Positions 51,451-62,736 of a stretch of DNA of 64,000 nt are shown here, in pieces. Position 1 is the first letter of the stretch; every line of letters starts with the position of its first letter. Made by a program: the position numbers and the translations under genes. The stretch is taken from contig BCHX01000010.1 of assembly GCA_001599755.1 (NCBI GenBank), positions 501,883-565,882 on the forward strand, in the 5' to 3' direction. This DNA is from Gliomastix tumulicola. Its lineage: Eukaryota; Ascomycota; Sordariomycetes; Hypocreales; Bionectriaceae. Under the pieces are notes generated by a model. The model searched no databases, had not been told where the DNA came from, and saw only the letters and a list, made by a program, of their open reading frames with translations.

Positions 51451-52240
51451 GAGTGTATGGAAGATGGACTGGAGATCAGACATAATTGGACGTCACTAGG
51501 GCTACGTCGGTGGTTCGTTAGAATTGTCCTCAATGGACGCGCACGAAGGAAAGAGATGTCCTTCTACGACCTCTTCAGGGATGACACGGGCGACATGGAC
51601 CACGAAGTGCGGCGCACTTGCTTGGCCATGACCGGGGGGCAGAAGTCTGAGGTCGTTGATTGGCTGAAAAAGCAAAGTGCGGCGCACTTCGAGTATTCTT
51701 TGAGTAGGAGTAGTAGCAAGTCACATTTTGCCCCACGATCACAGCGCGGCCGAAAACGTACTTACATACGTGCACATCGGACGAGAACGGGTGCGCATGG
51801 GGCACCCCCTCCTTGCAGCACGCCTCGTCCTCTACGTAGTTACCCTGGCTTGCGCATACTTGGCGCAGTGGGGGACGCTGAATCCCTGGCAAAAGAGGCA
51901 CGCGCGAGGTACCGCCGGAGAGGAGTAGCACAACCAGTGGTCGATGCGTACCGCGGGTGCTCGAAGGGACAGCTTGACGATCGGTGTGGGGCGAGTAGCT
52001 TTCCACACCGATCCTCTCCCAAGCACAGGAAGAGAGGGGAAACCAAATGAAACGGATACACCAGCAAGTCGGCTGTACAGAGTCCTAGCAAGCACCCTCT
52101 GAGGAGCACGACTGAGCACCGAATCGATAATGGCTGTCCTGGCAAGAAAGAGATGTCCCTGGACGAGATCTAAAGTGGGGCCATTCTCTGCCTTATAAAC
52201 CTGGGGCAACCTACTCTAAGCGGTTTTTTTTGTTTTTTTT
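51451..52240. other. Intergenic
   Basis: Open frames on both strands (for example 51457-52050 plus) lack any recognised motif. A short repeat, AAAGTGCGGCGCACTT-like (51605-51620 and 51673-51690), occurs twice. Confidence 0.35.
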
Positions 52241-52376
52241 CCCTTCTTCACTTTCACCCTTCTTCACTTTCACCCTTCTTCACTTTCACCCTTCTTCACT
52301 TCACCCTTCTTCACTTTCACCCTTCTTCACTTCACCCTTCTTCACTTTCACCCTTCTTCACTTTCACCCGTCTTCT
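52241..52376. repeat. CTTCTTCACTTTCACC minisatellite
   Basis: Eight to nine copies of a 15-17-bp pyrimidine-rich unit CCTTCTTCACTTTCACC, with some units missing TT. It directly precedes an ATG at 52396 (MSHEWTELMTQELHSSGDPG) whose frame could join by an intron with a CTAATGAAGATACAG acceptor to the frame at 52517; this small gene model is only a possibility. Confidence 0.85.
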
Positions 52377-52829
52377 CTTTCCAATTCCCGGCATCATGTC
52401 TCATGAGTGGACAGAACTAATGACCCAGGAACTACATAGCTCTGGCGACCCTGGCAAGGTCTGTCATTCAATTTGCATCCTATTCAGAAGAGTCACTAAT
52501 GAAGATACAGCTAGTCGATCGCCTTCTAGACATACTAAAAGAGCACCCCGCCTGCTGCAACGAACTTGATCGTCGCTTGCGACGTCTGCCGGAAGTCGCG
52601 CACTTCTTCACCGCTCTCTCCACTCCCTCTCTCGTCGATACTACGGTGCCAGCCAGCCCCGGCGCGTCGCCGTCTGCTGTGCCTCCGTCACGAGACTAGG
52701 TGCCCCTTCACGGCATGGGGCGGTGCATCGAACGAATGGAGGGACGCCGCAGAAATGAAAAATTGGAGCACCCTGAACAACCGTGTGATGGCAGACTTGC
52801 GCGCGCAGGGTAGGAAGATCGTCGACACC

Positions 52830-53302
52830 TTCCCGCCCAATGGATTTGCTTGTCAACGCGACCCCAATGACAGGTCCAATTTGATTAGCCCAGTACCCGG
52901 CGATGGTAGCCCTCCTGGTCTTGTTCCCATTATCACGATTCACGAGGGAGACTTGCTCGGCGTACTTATTTTGGTGGAGAGACACGGTATTCGGAGCGTT
53001 TCGACGAGACATACGGGTCTCGTGGTCTGCGCCCGGCTCCTTTCCCGAATCTATAGCTGGATCCGTCGCGAGTCACAGGCCTACCCAACCACATGGGGGT
53101 GACACAGCGTGAAGAAGACGCGAATGTGCGTCTCGAGTGGGAATATGACCATGGCAAACCAAGGGACAACGCCCGTTGGAGGATGGCTTGCTTTGCTGTT
53201 CGGACCATCCGACCGAACGAGGAGATGGTTCGCTTTGTGAATGAGACGCAATATACCCTGCATCAAGACGCGGCTTCCGCAAGGAGGGGGTTTTGGGGAT
53301 AA
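52830..53302 (+). pseudogene. SET-like gene remnant
   Basis: Pieces in three frames align with the intact gene at 55356-57131: the phrase GDLLGV, then FGGETRYSERFDETYG, then PNL-stop-LDPSRVTG where the intact copy has NLWLDSSRITG (TGG to TAG), then QREEDANVRLEWEYDHG, RMACFAVRTIRPNEEMVRFV and YTLHQDAASARRGF. The remnant therefore has at least two frameshifts and one nonsense change. Confidence 0.7.
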
Positions 53303-53509
53303 GAGTGTTGTCTGGTTCTTGTGTCTCCTGATTGCGTGATCCATAGAAATACAGGTCTGCTTGGATACGACTCGCAACATCTCTGGAGTGTTTCGCAAAC
53401 CGTGAGGATGCATGAAGACAACTATGCTCTTCCCTGGCGTAGACTGGCATGTACTGCCATGCTCTGCCGAGGTCGGAAGCAAACACCGCTAACAATCAGC
53501 CGCTCTCAA

Positions 53510-54166
53510 TTGGGGACCTGCCCCAAATCCGTGTCGCCTCTTCTGCGTATAATGACAGGCATTTCGAACGGTCTCGATATACTCCCCCACCACCTACGCG
53601 ACCAGATACACGCGAGCCCACCGTACTGCCCCGGCGGCGAGACAAGCGAGTGGCGACATTCGTTCAGGCCGCCCGAGGATAACAAGCGAGACATGCTGTC
53701 TGGGCGGCTGCCGACAGTCGCGGAGATCGAAGACATATGCGAACTTGTGAAAGAGTATCCGGTCTTGGGTCTTGATGAGATGGGCTGGAACATGGAAGTC
53801 CACCATCGGGTGTTGGAATCTGTCTTCCGAACACGGCCAAGGCACAGTGTTGACGAGTTCAACTTCACCCCTTGTACGACGGCGCGGCCCGATTCAGAGT
53901 TCGTCCCTGGCCATGCACCGGCGAAGCTGTTTGACTTTTGCCTCTATGCCGACAAGAAAGACGATGACGCCTGGGCTAGAGCGCACCAAGCGTTAGCACG
54001 TCTGACACCGACGCAGTCTGTCAACCATTATGTAGAGCGTCGAGACCAAGACGCCAGGCAAAGGAATCGAGACGGCCAATCTCTAGATTGGCGTGTGGCT
54101 CGGTGCGCACTGGACTTATCTGACTGCAGCGGCATGCCGCTCCCTCAAAGCGAGTGCTTGTTGTAG
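53510..54166 (+). pseudogene. PDDEXK_12-like fragment, 5' and 3' truncated
   Basis: Reads LPTVAEIEDICELVKEYPVL, DEMGWNMEVHHRVLESVF (family WNxxVH motif), DEFNFTPCTTARPDSEFVPG and KLFDFCLYADKKDDDAWARA. This covers the front half of the nuclease-like domain; the segment that should carry E-T-K is replaced by QRNRDGQSLDWRVARCALDL, a frameshifted version, and the frame ends at 54166. The frame is open up to 53321, but nothing before about 53510 resembles the family. Confidence 0.68.
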
Positions 54167-54469
54167 TTCGACTGCAATCTCTTCAGATCTATGACAAGAC
54201 CAAGGGAGGGTGTGATTGACAGTTCACCAGCAACATATCGAGGCGCAGAACCAGCCCCGGGTGCACGCCATGGGACTAGGTGAAGACTCCTTGGCGGCTT
54301 CAAGCCCGTGGCTTGAGCGGACACAGCGGCAAGCCATGTACAGGAACGTACGTCGGGACGTTCTGAGAGCCACGACAACAAATGCAACCACTCGAGTAGC
54401 CGGGCGACCATGGTCTGCCTTTCTCATCCTGGCCAATTTGTGTCCAATATCTTGGTGTCTATCGCAAAC

Positions 54470-54860
54470 CCGAACCGCTGCCCGCACTGCCTGTTCGTAA
54501 CGCGACCATTTTGGTCCGTCCGGCACTGCTTTTCCTCTAAGGAACGAGAGGTTGATTGTACAGCTTTGCTTGTGCTGCTTCTCGTCCGCCCTCACGCCGC
54601 GTGTCCTACCTGACGCATCAAAACCAAAAGCTCCATCTTTTCGGGTCTGTGTCTGCCGTCCCAATCCCATGTGTAGCTATTGATCTGCACTATGCTGTCA
54701 GGAGCTGCGCACGAACGTTTGATCCGCATCTCTTATTCGTATCATACAACCTGCGAGTGTGTTGTTCAGGGAGCGCCGTATCAATTGTCTTTGAGTACTT
54801 TCCGACCCCTTCGAGACACGTCTATCAGCACTGCTTGAAGAAGGTAAAGATTCAGGCAAG
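54470..54860 (-). mobile_element. Old LINE A-type 3' fragment
   Basis: Diverged copy of LINE ORF2 C-terminal DNA. The minus strand gives NLSFLRGKAVPDGPKWSRYE and AVRAAVRV, matching NLSFFVGGKAASDGPKW and AVRAAIRF of LINE A. The plus strand of 54640-54830 follows 9115-9290 with many substitutions and small deletions. Much older than LINE B. Confidence 0.75.
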
Positions 54861-55355
54861 CGCTGTCAAACCTCCTCGTGCTACTAACGGGTACGGCCGG
54901 GGCGTGCACCAAAACGGGGTGGTAGGGGACACTAGGGATGAAGTTGGGCCGACAGGTTTGACGAGAATACAGGCGGCTCATTCGAATGGGTGTTCAACAT
55001 GGAAGTCATCTCAGTGGAATTCAAGACTTCGATCTAGAGGTCAAGTTGAGTCGATGGGGTTGACGCACATGACCTCAACTTCCACATAAGTTAAGAAGAC
55101 AAAAAGGCGGCAGTGGAAATTGAACTAATAGCTATCCAAGTACCCTTTTTCCATTGAGCAGGCGGTTTCCCATCAAGTGTACATCGTCCTCCCAGACCAT
55201 GTTGCTAGAGCCCACCCTTTCCGTACCGCTGTTTGCGGCGTCCATTTCGCTCGCTGAAGTCTTGACAGGATCGATCTCGACATGTGCTGGGCAACAGCAA
55301 TGACTGCGCCGTCGGCCTGGCGTACGGGGTCACGTGGGCGATGAAGCGAACTTTC
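54861..55355. other. Intergenic
   Basis: No supported gene or repeat. It is the 3' flank of the SET-like gene on the minus strand. Confidence 0.4.
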
Positions 55356-57131
55356 TCATCGTGGACGGGCCCCAAACAATGTCGTCCAGAAACGCCCTCT
55401 TGATGGTTCACTGGGCGGGGACGGTAAGCCGGCAGACGATAAAGAAGGGACAGGGGGTTTCAGAAAACCTATCCTTGCTGAAGATGCGTCTTGATGAAGA
55501 AGATATTCCGCTTCACCCACAAGACGGACCATCTCCTCCCACGGTCGGATCGTCCGAAGTGCATGGCCAACCACTCTCCACTCGGGATCAGACTCGCCAG
55601 GCTCATGACATAGCTGCCAGTCGAGAGCCACATTCGCCTCCTCCTGCTGTCGCGTCACGCGCATTTGGTTGAGCGGACCAGTGATGCGCGACGAATCCAG
55701 CCAAAGATTGGGTATCGGGCTTCGGATCCCGTGTGTCCCGTCAAACTGCTCCGAATACCTTAGCTCTCCCGAATAGAGACCGAGAAAGTCGCCCTCGTCA
55801 ACGGGAACGACGGGGGCAACGGCAAGGGACCCCTCGTCATTGGCAAATGGGCCGACAAAGAGCGACTTGTTTTTGGCGTCTGTCGCACAGATATCGCGAA
55901 AACCCCGAAGCTCATCCACTACAGCTACCTGCGTCGGCTTAACAAGTTGACTGCAGAGGTGCTTTTCCTGGATGCTAAACCAGTTGTTCGTGTATGCATT
56001 CCATGATGCTTCAGGAACCTCCAGCCTTTCAGCTAGGTCTCCCAACCATACACGCGCAGTCAGACCGCTGATATGCGCCATAGCTGCCCCAGCCTCCAGT
56101 CGAAGAAAATGTGGACGGTACGCCTCCTCCAACGCAAGCATCACCTCGTGCAGCCGGGGCCCTTCGTCAGGCCATGACTGGCAGAGACTGTCAAGGGCCG
56201 CATTGCGGTACAGGAGCAGCTTCTCAATGCCTGCCTCGCGCATCTCATGCAGCCGCTTCCAACGCTTGCGACATCTCATCTGATTTTTGGCGCTTAGTCC
56301 GTAGCCAAGCCGTGTCATGAACCTCTCTGCCGCGGCTTTTTCTGCTCTGCTAAACTCGGTCAGGGGCCCCTTCGGAATTGGTAAATCGTCTTCTTTGAAC
56401 TTCCCCGCCTCCTCCTTTATAAGCACCCAGTAATATGCTTGGATATATCGAGAATGGATATCCCTGGCTGCATCGACTGAGAAGTGCTGCCTGATCGCAG
56501 TGATAGCATCCTCCCATCGCGCCCCCACAATTTTGGTCACAGACCGTTGAACCTCGTCTAGTTCGGTCATTTGTACAACGATCGTGGCTTGAAGCGGAAG
56601 GCGAATACGTGCGTAGCTGAGCCTCGCACAGTCGAATAAGCTTGTGACCACAGCCGCCATGGCTTTGGATGTGATGCCATGACCAAGACGAGATTGTGTT
56701 TGAGAGTGTGGGCAGCCAGGCAAAGGTCCGTCCTCGTGCCCAGAACTCGCCATTTCGCCGGTTGATATCGGCCGAGAATTGGTCGACACCTGGCTGTCAC
56801 CTGAAGATGGAGTCATGACCCTATTGGCTTCGGGAGGCTGAGGCGAATCCATCACCATGTGCCCTGACAGGGGGGAGGTTTCATCGATGATCGCCTCGCC
56901 CGGAGCGTTTGCCACTTGACTGGGCTTGGGCTGCCTTCTGCCTGTTGGCCTCTTCGTTTGTGTTGGCCCGGCCAGCGCTTCGTAGTTCGTTGGACCACGT
57001 TTTCTGGCTTTCTCCGCAAGCCGCGCCGAGCGATGCTGGGTGGGTGGCCTGTTCAGACAAGCCAGGAAGCCCCGCAAGCCAGCCGCATTCCGGCTATTTT
57101 GGACTAGATTGTCGGTCAGCTCTCGCCCCAT
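55356..57131 (-). CDS. SET-like domain protein, fungal family
   Basis: 591 codons from ATG 57131, open and without defects. Residues 1-180 are low-complexity; ~180-400 helical with no known domain. Residues ~415-560 resemble a SET methyltransferase fold: GSLAVAPVVPVDEGDFLGLY and SGELRYSEQFD (entry strand and G-x-Y/F turn), LWLDSSRITGPLNQMRVTRQ and EEANVALDWQ (in place of NHSCxPN), and VVGHALRTIRPWEEMVRL (in place of the final 'I..GEEL..DY'). The key NHxC and final Tyr are not conserved, so methyltransferase activity is doubtful. A separate frame just upstream (57282-57160: MTTELIRSLTEERF...) may be a first exon, but the connecting intron would be only 43 nt. A decayed relative lies at 52830-53302. 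Confidence 0.65.
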   Translation of the reverse strand: MGRELTDNLVQNSRNAAGLRGFLACLNRPPTQHRSARLAEKARKRGPTNYEALAGPTQTKRPTGRRQPKPSQVANAPGEAIIDETSPLSGHMVMDSPQPPEANRVMTPSSGDSQVSTNSRPISTGEMASSGHEDGPLPGCPHSQTQSRLGHGITSKAMAAVVTSLFDCARLSYARIRLPLQATIVVQMTELDEVQRSVTKIVGARWEDAITAIRQHFSVDAARDIHSRYIQAYYWVLIKEEAGKFKEDDLPIPKGPLTEFSRAEKAAAERFMTRLGYGLSAKNQMRCRKRWKRLHEMREAGIEKLLLYRNAALDSLCQSWPDEGPRLHEVMLALEEAYRPHFLRLEAGAAMAHISGLTARVWLGDLAERLEVPEASWNAYTNNWFSIQEKHLCSQLVKPTQVAVVDELRGFRDICATDAKNKSLFVGPFANDEGSLAVAPVVPVDEGDFLGLYSGELRYSEQFDGTHGIRSPIPNLWLDSSRITGPLNQMRVTRQQEEANVALDWQLCHEPGESDPEWRVVGHALRTIRPWEEMVRLVGEAEYLLHQDASSARIGFLKPPVPSLSSAGLPSPPSEPSRGRFWTTLFGARPR

Positions 57132-57559
57132 TCTCGTGTCTCGCTACTACCGTTCCGTACGTACTCATCGTAATCAGGCCAAGAATGTGATCCTGGGCCG
57201 GGGCAAAGTACTCTTCATCGGCGCAGAATGCAAGCACTTCGCAGAACCGCTCTTCCGTCAAAGATCGAATCAGTTCTGTTGTCATGCTTGCGTGTTGGGG
57301 TGTATGTCGAGCCCGCTTTGCAAACATCGTGTGCGCGGGTCGTGTGTGTGGTCGTGACAGTTCTGTTGCAAGACCTTAGTGTCACGAGATGAGTGAAGTC
57401 AGTACTGCGGTAAACAACGTGGCTAATAGGTGGAGCTATTTATCGACAAGTTAGATAGTGATTGCGGTACATATATGACAAGGCGATCATTGTAAAGATG
57501 ATCGTGTCATAGCGAATTGCAAGAATAGATTGATCCTCGTGCCTCGGCATGATCGGAGT

Positions 57560-57712
57560 ATGTTACGAGTCCAGTCTGGGGTTCGTACAGTAGTGGAGGC
57601 ACATTCCACTACGCCACCTGGGCAAAAGATTGGGCCTTGATCGATCGCTGAGCAATCAAGGATGTGCCTATAACGCTTATGTAGGGCTACGGGTGAGCAA
57701 GCCGGAACAGTG
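57560..57712. repeat. LTR-like dispersed repeat, copy 2
   Basis: About 153 bp beginning TGTTACGAGTCCAG and ending CAAGCCGGAACA, matching 45473-45620 along its whole length with scattered substitutions and short indels. Flanking 5-mers (GAGTA and GTGAC) do not form a TSD. Confidence 0.55.
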
Positions 57713-58149
57713 ACGTGTACCCCCCTCTTTCCCTCCAACCAAAGGACGCAGCCCAGCGGCCGGACGACGATGACGGAACGACCACAGGGCGGAACGCTGT
57801 CGCTCCCCCCCATGTCGCCCCAAGGTCCCCTCTCGTATGTAGATACTCTCGAGTGAGTACGTAGCGAGTATACAGATAGTCTCCGGTATCAACAAGGTTG
57901 TTGACGGCAATACGTCCTCGGGTCCTCTATTGACACGTACAACTTGCAGGCGCATTGTGAGCGCAGGACTCAGTACAGACGCGGTACCGATCGTGGGACA
58001 AGCGGCGCTGGTTCGGAAGCGGGTGTGGATGTGAGGGTGATGGGGAGGGGTGTTGGCGGAGTCCGGTGGTGAGGCTGGTATGGCGGTGAATGGGATGTGG
58101 GTGTGCAACGGGTGGGCGCAAGGCAGGGTGTCGGTCGAGGCGGGCAGGA

Positions 58150-58365
58150 TGTGTTGGGGGCGAGTACAGGACAGAGCAGGGGTATGGGCGAGGGGGGTGG
58201 GAGAGAGGTGGTAGGAGTGAGGGGTGGTGGGCGTGAGGTGGTGGGAGTGAGGGGTGGGAGCGAGGTGATAGGAGTGAGTGGTGGTAGGAGTGAGGGGTAG
58301 GAGTGAGTGGTGGTGGGCATGAGTGGTGAGTGAGGGGTAGGAGTGAGGTGGCAGGGGTGAGGCAA
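58150..58365. repeat. GGGAGTGAGGGGTGGT minisatellite
   Basis: Degenerate G-rich tandem repeats built on GGAGTGAGGGGTRGGAGTGA. The complementary strand gives a His/Pro/Thr-rich open frame (57677-58501), which I read as a by-product of the repeat. Confidence 0.8.
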
Positions 58366-58439
58366 GTGTGGGCAAGGTCACTTTGTCGGGGTGTTGGCTG
58401 GTGGGATGGCTTGGAGGCGTGCTGGTTNAGCTTCGTTGA

Positions 58440-59190
58440 CGCGTGAATTGGGCTTGCAGGGGACCCTGCTTCGCTACGCCCACCGTCATCCTGGTCTCCA
58501 AGTGAGTGGCGTCTTGACCTTACAAGGGCCCTGGCTCAGCTCGCCTAGCGGCGTCACGGCTGGCAAGGGCCCTGGACTGGGGTGATCACGTAGTGTGTTT
58601 GGCTTCCATGGGCGCTGGTCTAGCTTGGTGCACTCGTGCCTCGGGTTACAGGGACCCTGGCTCAGTACTGACAGGGTGTCGGCTGAAGGCGGGCAGGGAG
58701 TGTGGGACGAGGGGACGAGGGGACGAGACGGACGAGGAGTGTCACTCTGTCGGGGGTGATGGTGCCCGGGCGTGGTGGTGTGGCTGGTTTGGGTGGTGTG
58801 CTGGGTTGCAGGGGCCCTTGGCTAGCTTGGTTGACCCCCGTCCTGGGCTGGCATGGCCCTAGTCTAACTCGCATGATGAGCGCAGGGGCCCTGGTCAACT
58901 CCACTACATGATCACAGGGGCCCTGGTCTGGCGGAGCCTGATGAGCTCAGGGGTCCTGGTCAGGCCCGTTTAATGAGTGTAGGGGCCCTGGTCAAGTCCA
59001 CTCATTGAGCTCAGGGGCCCTGGTCAAGCCCGCTCGATGAGCGCAGGGGCCCTTGTCTGGCGGAGCTTGCTCGTGATGTCGCTGACAGGGAGCCTGGCTT
59101 GCCTCCGCCCACTGACGTCTTGGCCTTGCATGGGTCCTGGTCTACCTTGCTTTGTGACACGCACGCCCTACAGGGGCCCTGGCGTAGCTA
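58440..59190. repeat. CAGGGGCCCTGG-containing tandem repeats
   Basis: At least ten degenerate units of 30-60 bp, each with the palindrome-like core AGGGGCCCTGGTC; units at 58880-59060 (about 42-45 bp: ATGAGCNCAGGGGCCCTGGTC...) are the most regular. Followed at 59205-59265 by a CCCCCGTCTTGCCCTA array of opposite base skew. No gene seen from 57715 to 59557. Confidence 0.75.
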
Positions 59191-59557
59191 CCTTCACCCC
59201 CGTCTTGCCCTACCCCCGTCTTGCCCTACCCCCGTCTTGCCCCTACCCCCGTCTTGCCCCTACCATCGGCCCTGCTCCAGCTCCCTTGCCTCGTCCCTTG
59301 CCTTCATCCCCCCTGCCTCGCCTCACATCCTCCCTGCTTCGCCTCCGCCAACCTACTTACCCTGCATTGCCTCGCTCCGCTCCTGCCTTGCCTCCTGTTG
59401 CCTTCCTCACCCAAAACCGACCGACAAGTCCTAGCCCACCCCCATCATCCACTACGCCCACCCTGCACCTTCCTCCCTCGCCTCATCGAGACGCCCGTAT
59501 ACACGCAGTACGCAGCACACACCCTACATCACACACCCTACACCACACACCCTACAC

Positions 59558-62500
59558 CAGGGTGGCGATCAACGCAACGTCAATCCAGAGGTTGTCAACC
59601 AGGTTGATGTCAACCAACTCAACCCAACTCAACGGAGCGTATTCTTACTAATCAACCAACTCAATATCGTGATAGTATTGAGTTGGTTGCGTTGATAAAG
59701 TTGATTAGGTATCGCAGTGATTGTTCCCCGACTCTGGTGTTGGGTAGCTCAGCCCGAGGCGGGTCGGGTGTTAGTGTTTATTAGGAGATACTTCCCACCA
59801 CACCTAATTATATCATAAATCTAGGTACTATGGAGCCCACCTTAACGTGTTATTGGCTCGACGCATCAACGCGTTAGATGCGATTCGCTCGTCCCATTGA
59901 CTCTTCATTCTTGTAGCAGCATTAGCCTGACCTCCTCTTCACGGCTTGCTTCTCTGGCGTCTCTGGCGTTTCACTTCTCCGGCTTTTAACATGTCCCGAA
60001 CTTCAGATTTTGAAGCTGTGAATTTCATAGCAGCTTCCCATTTCACACCGGGCCCTTAACACCAGCTCCGACAACACCCGAGCCGTCCACACCAGCCGAA
60101 GCCCGCGCCACTCGACGCGACGAAGATCGACTGTTCCGACACTTCCGTGGCTACACGTGGTCTCAACGAAGCAGAAATACAAAATCGTGGGTGTGGGAAT
60201 ACGGCTTCGATATCGAGAAGGACTCGGAGCGACGATGGGTCTGCAGATTGTGCATTGAAAGGAACAGGTCGAAGCCCGGCAATGTAATTGCCATTGGCAC
60301 CCAGAACGCAGAACGGCATCTCTGGGACCACCACAAGATTCAAGATCCCTCTGGAAAACGTTCTGCGCCAGCGTCTCGAAAGAAACCGTCGACAGGGTAC
60401 CAGACGATAACGAAAGCCTTCAACCTCGATCTTCACGCGCCCCGAGAGCAAGCAATTGCGAATCACCTTATTAAGAGCTTTGACAGGAATATTTTCCAGC
60501 GTCTAGTGGTCGAATGGATCGTCGAGAGCAACCTGTCCTTCCGAGAACCCGAAAATAGGAGGTTGCGGGCCGTTTTCGAGTACCTCAACCCGTTTGTCGC
60601 GAGCGCGGATGCCCATGTCGGTCATGATACGGTTCGCAAGCGCGCCATTGCTGAGTTTGAGAAACACAAGACGAAGGCAATCGAGGTATTGAGAAATGCA
60701 CCTGGGTTAATACACATCTCATTCGACGGTTGGAGATCGCGGAATAAGCACGCTTTATATGGTGTTGCATGCTTCTTTCGAGATGAGGATGGCAAGGCCC
60801 GCAAGCTCATTCTGGGAGTGCCTGAGCTGACAGTTCGACACTTCGGGGCCAATATCGGACACGAGATCGTCGAAATACTCGAGTCATACGAGATCCCAGA
60901 GGAGAAAATCGGGTACTTCACGCTTGACAACGCACCAAACAACGACACTGCAATGGATACCATTGGGGAGAGATTCAAGTTCCATGGCAAGGAACGGCGG
61001 GGCCGTTGCTTTGGCCACGTAGTCAATCTTGTGGTTAAAGCCATTCTCTTTGGAAAGGATGCCGACGCATTTGAATCCCGGTTGGAACATGGAGACGTCT
61101 TAGCCACGGCTGAGCATGAGCTTTGGCGGAAGAGGGGCCCGGTCGGCAAACTCCATAATCTTGTGGTTGCGATCCACCGATCTGATGTACTCACCACACT
61201 TCTCCGTAGTATCCAACGGCTGGAGTTGGATGCATCCGAGGATCCTCGTGTGAGAATTCGGAAGCCACTCAACGTGGTTGTCGACAACGAAACTCGCTGG
61301 CTATCGCAGCTGTATATGATCCGCCGCGCCTTGAAGCTTCGACCTTATCTCGAGACACTGGTCTTGAAGCACAAGCAAGAATGGGAAAAGGAAAACACGT
61401 CGAAGCGGTCAAAGCGGATCAAGGCAAGCGCAATCATGCCTGCCATATGTCGAGACGAGAATAAGCTCGACGACAAGGACTGGGCCGTTCTAGAGGCGTT
61501 CGGGAATATCCTGCAGAGCTTCGAGGACGCAGTCAAGGCGCTTGAAGGTGACGGGATTCAACGGAAGCGCAAACAGGGACATTCTGAGTCCTATGGCAAC
61601 GTGTGGGACGTGATCGTGGGATATGAATTCCTCCTGGCGGAATTGGAGAAAGCCAAAGCCATGGTCAATCAATATCCTGAACCCGAGCACTTCAGGGTTA
61701 ACATTAACCTTGGCTGGAAGAAGCTTGACGAATACTACAACAAGCTGGATGAGACTCCGATATATTATACCTCGCTGGCACTCCACCCCGCTTATCGTTG
61801 GGGTTATTTCGAGACGGTGTGGTCTGAACGGTCGGCGTGGATTTCCAAGGCGAAAGATGTGGTACAGTCTGTTTGGGACAGAGGATACAAGACGTTGGAA
61901 ATTTCGGCGGAGGATAATGGCGAACCAGCTGCAAAGCGCCAACGGACACAGTACTACTCTCCCTTTGAACGATATAAGGATGAAGCTCGGATACGTCCTT
62001 GCGAAGAAAAGGATTCTGATGACGCAGAAGACGAGTATGCCAGGTGGCAGAACGACGTGTTACCTACGGATAGGCAGATTCGGGATCCGCTCGAGTATTG
62101 GCATGCGTAGCGGTTCAAATACCCAAGGCTGTCGCGAATGGCAGTGGACTTTATGACGGTTCAGGCGATGAGCGCTGAGTGCGAGAGGCTATTCTCGGCG
62201 GCAGGCCGCATGGTGACGCCTCTTCGGAATCAGTTGGAGGCAAGTACCATTGCTATTTGCCAGGTACTGCGGTCATGGCTGCAGGCAGGCATCGTGGAGG
62301 AAGTTGATCCTATACTGTTGGACAAAGCGGATGGTACAATGGGTGAGAAGTTGGTAGAGGAGAAGCCAGTAAGAGAATGGCTTAGTGGTTTGCCAATGCA
62401 GATGCGGGAGGAGGAGGCAGGGTGGGAGTAGGCTTGCGTTGGGTCGCTGGGTTCCAAGCTGGCGGTGAAGGTAGGACTACGCGGCATGGGGCGCTGGTCA

Positions 62501-62632
62501 ACCATCAACGCAACTCCAACCAACTCAATATAGGACCCGGGTTGATCAACTCAACGGAGGAAAAGCTTATTAAGCAGCCAACTCACTCAATTGAAGGCTG
62601 ATGTTGAGTGGATTGCGTTGATCGCCACCCTG
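59558..62632 (+). mobile_element. hAT3: decayed hAT DNA transposon
   Basis: Terminal inverted repeats CAGGGTGGCGATCAACGC at 59558 and, inverted, ending at 62632; subterminal regions on both sides are full of CAACTCAA/TTGAGTTG motifs. Flanking 8-mers (CCCTACAC left, ACTTGCCC right) do not match, so no TSD is visible. The left end lies in an ACACCCTAC-type simple repeat. It contains one transposase pseudogene. Confidence 0.85.
59991..62431 (+). pseudogene. hAT transposase (hAT3), disrupted
   Basis: Likely start ATG 59991 (MSRTSDFEAVNFIAASHF), with a one-base frameshift near 60057 into the main frame. BED-like finger RWVCRLCIERNRSKPGN with HLWDHHKI. Catalytic landmarks IHISFDGWRSRN, GYFTLDNAPNNDTAM, CFGHVVNLVVKAIL and NETRWLSQLYM. 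TAG at 62108 (most likely CAG to TAG) interrupts YWHA-RFKYPRLSRMAVDF; the same frame then gives the dimerisation signature QAMSAECERLFSAAGRMVTP and stops at 62431. Only two lesions, so recently inactive. Confidence 0.88.
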
Positions 62633-62736
62633 ACTTGCCCTGTGTTAATAACTATCTATGGCTATAGCGATAAAGCAACTAACCTTATTATGCTTTATTA
62701 ATTAAAACCACTGGGCCGCGGATGGTGTAGGGGTTG

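Noticed and set aside
57677..58501. 274-codon His/Pro/Thr-rich minus frame
   Set aside because: A by-product of the G-rich minisatellite; no Met-led domain and it contains an ambiguous base.
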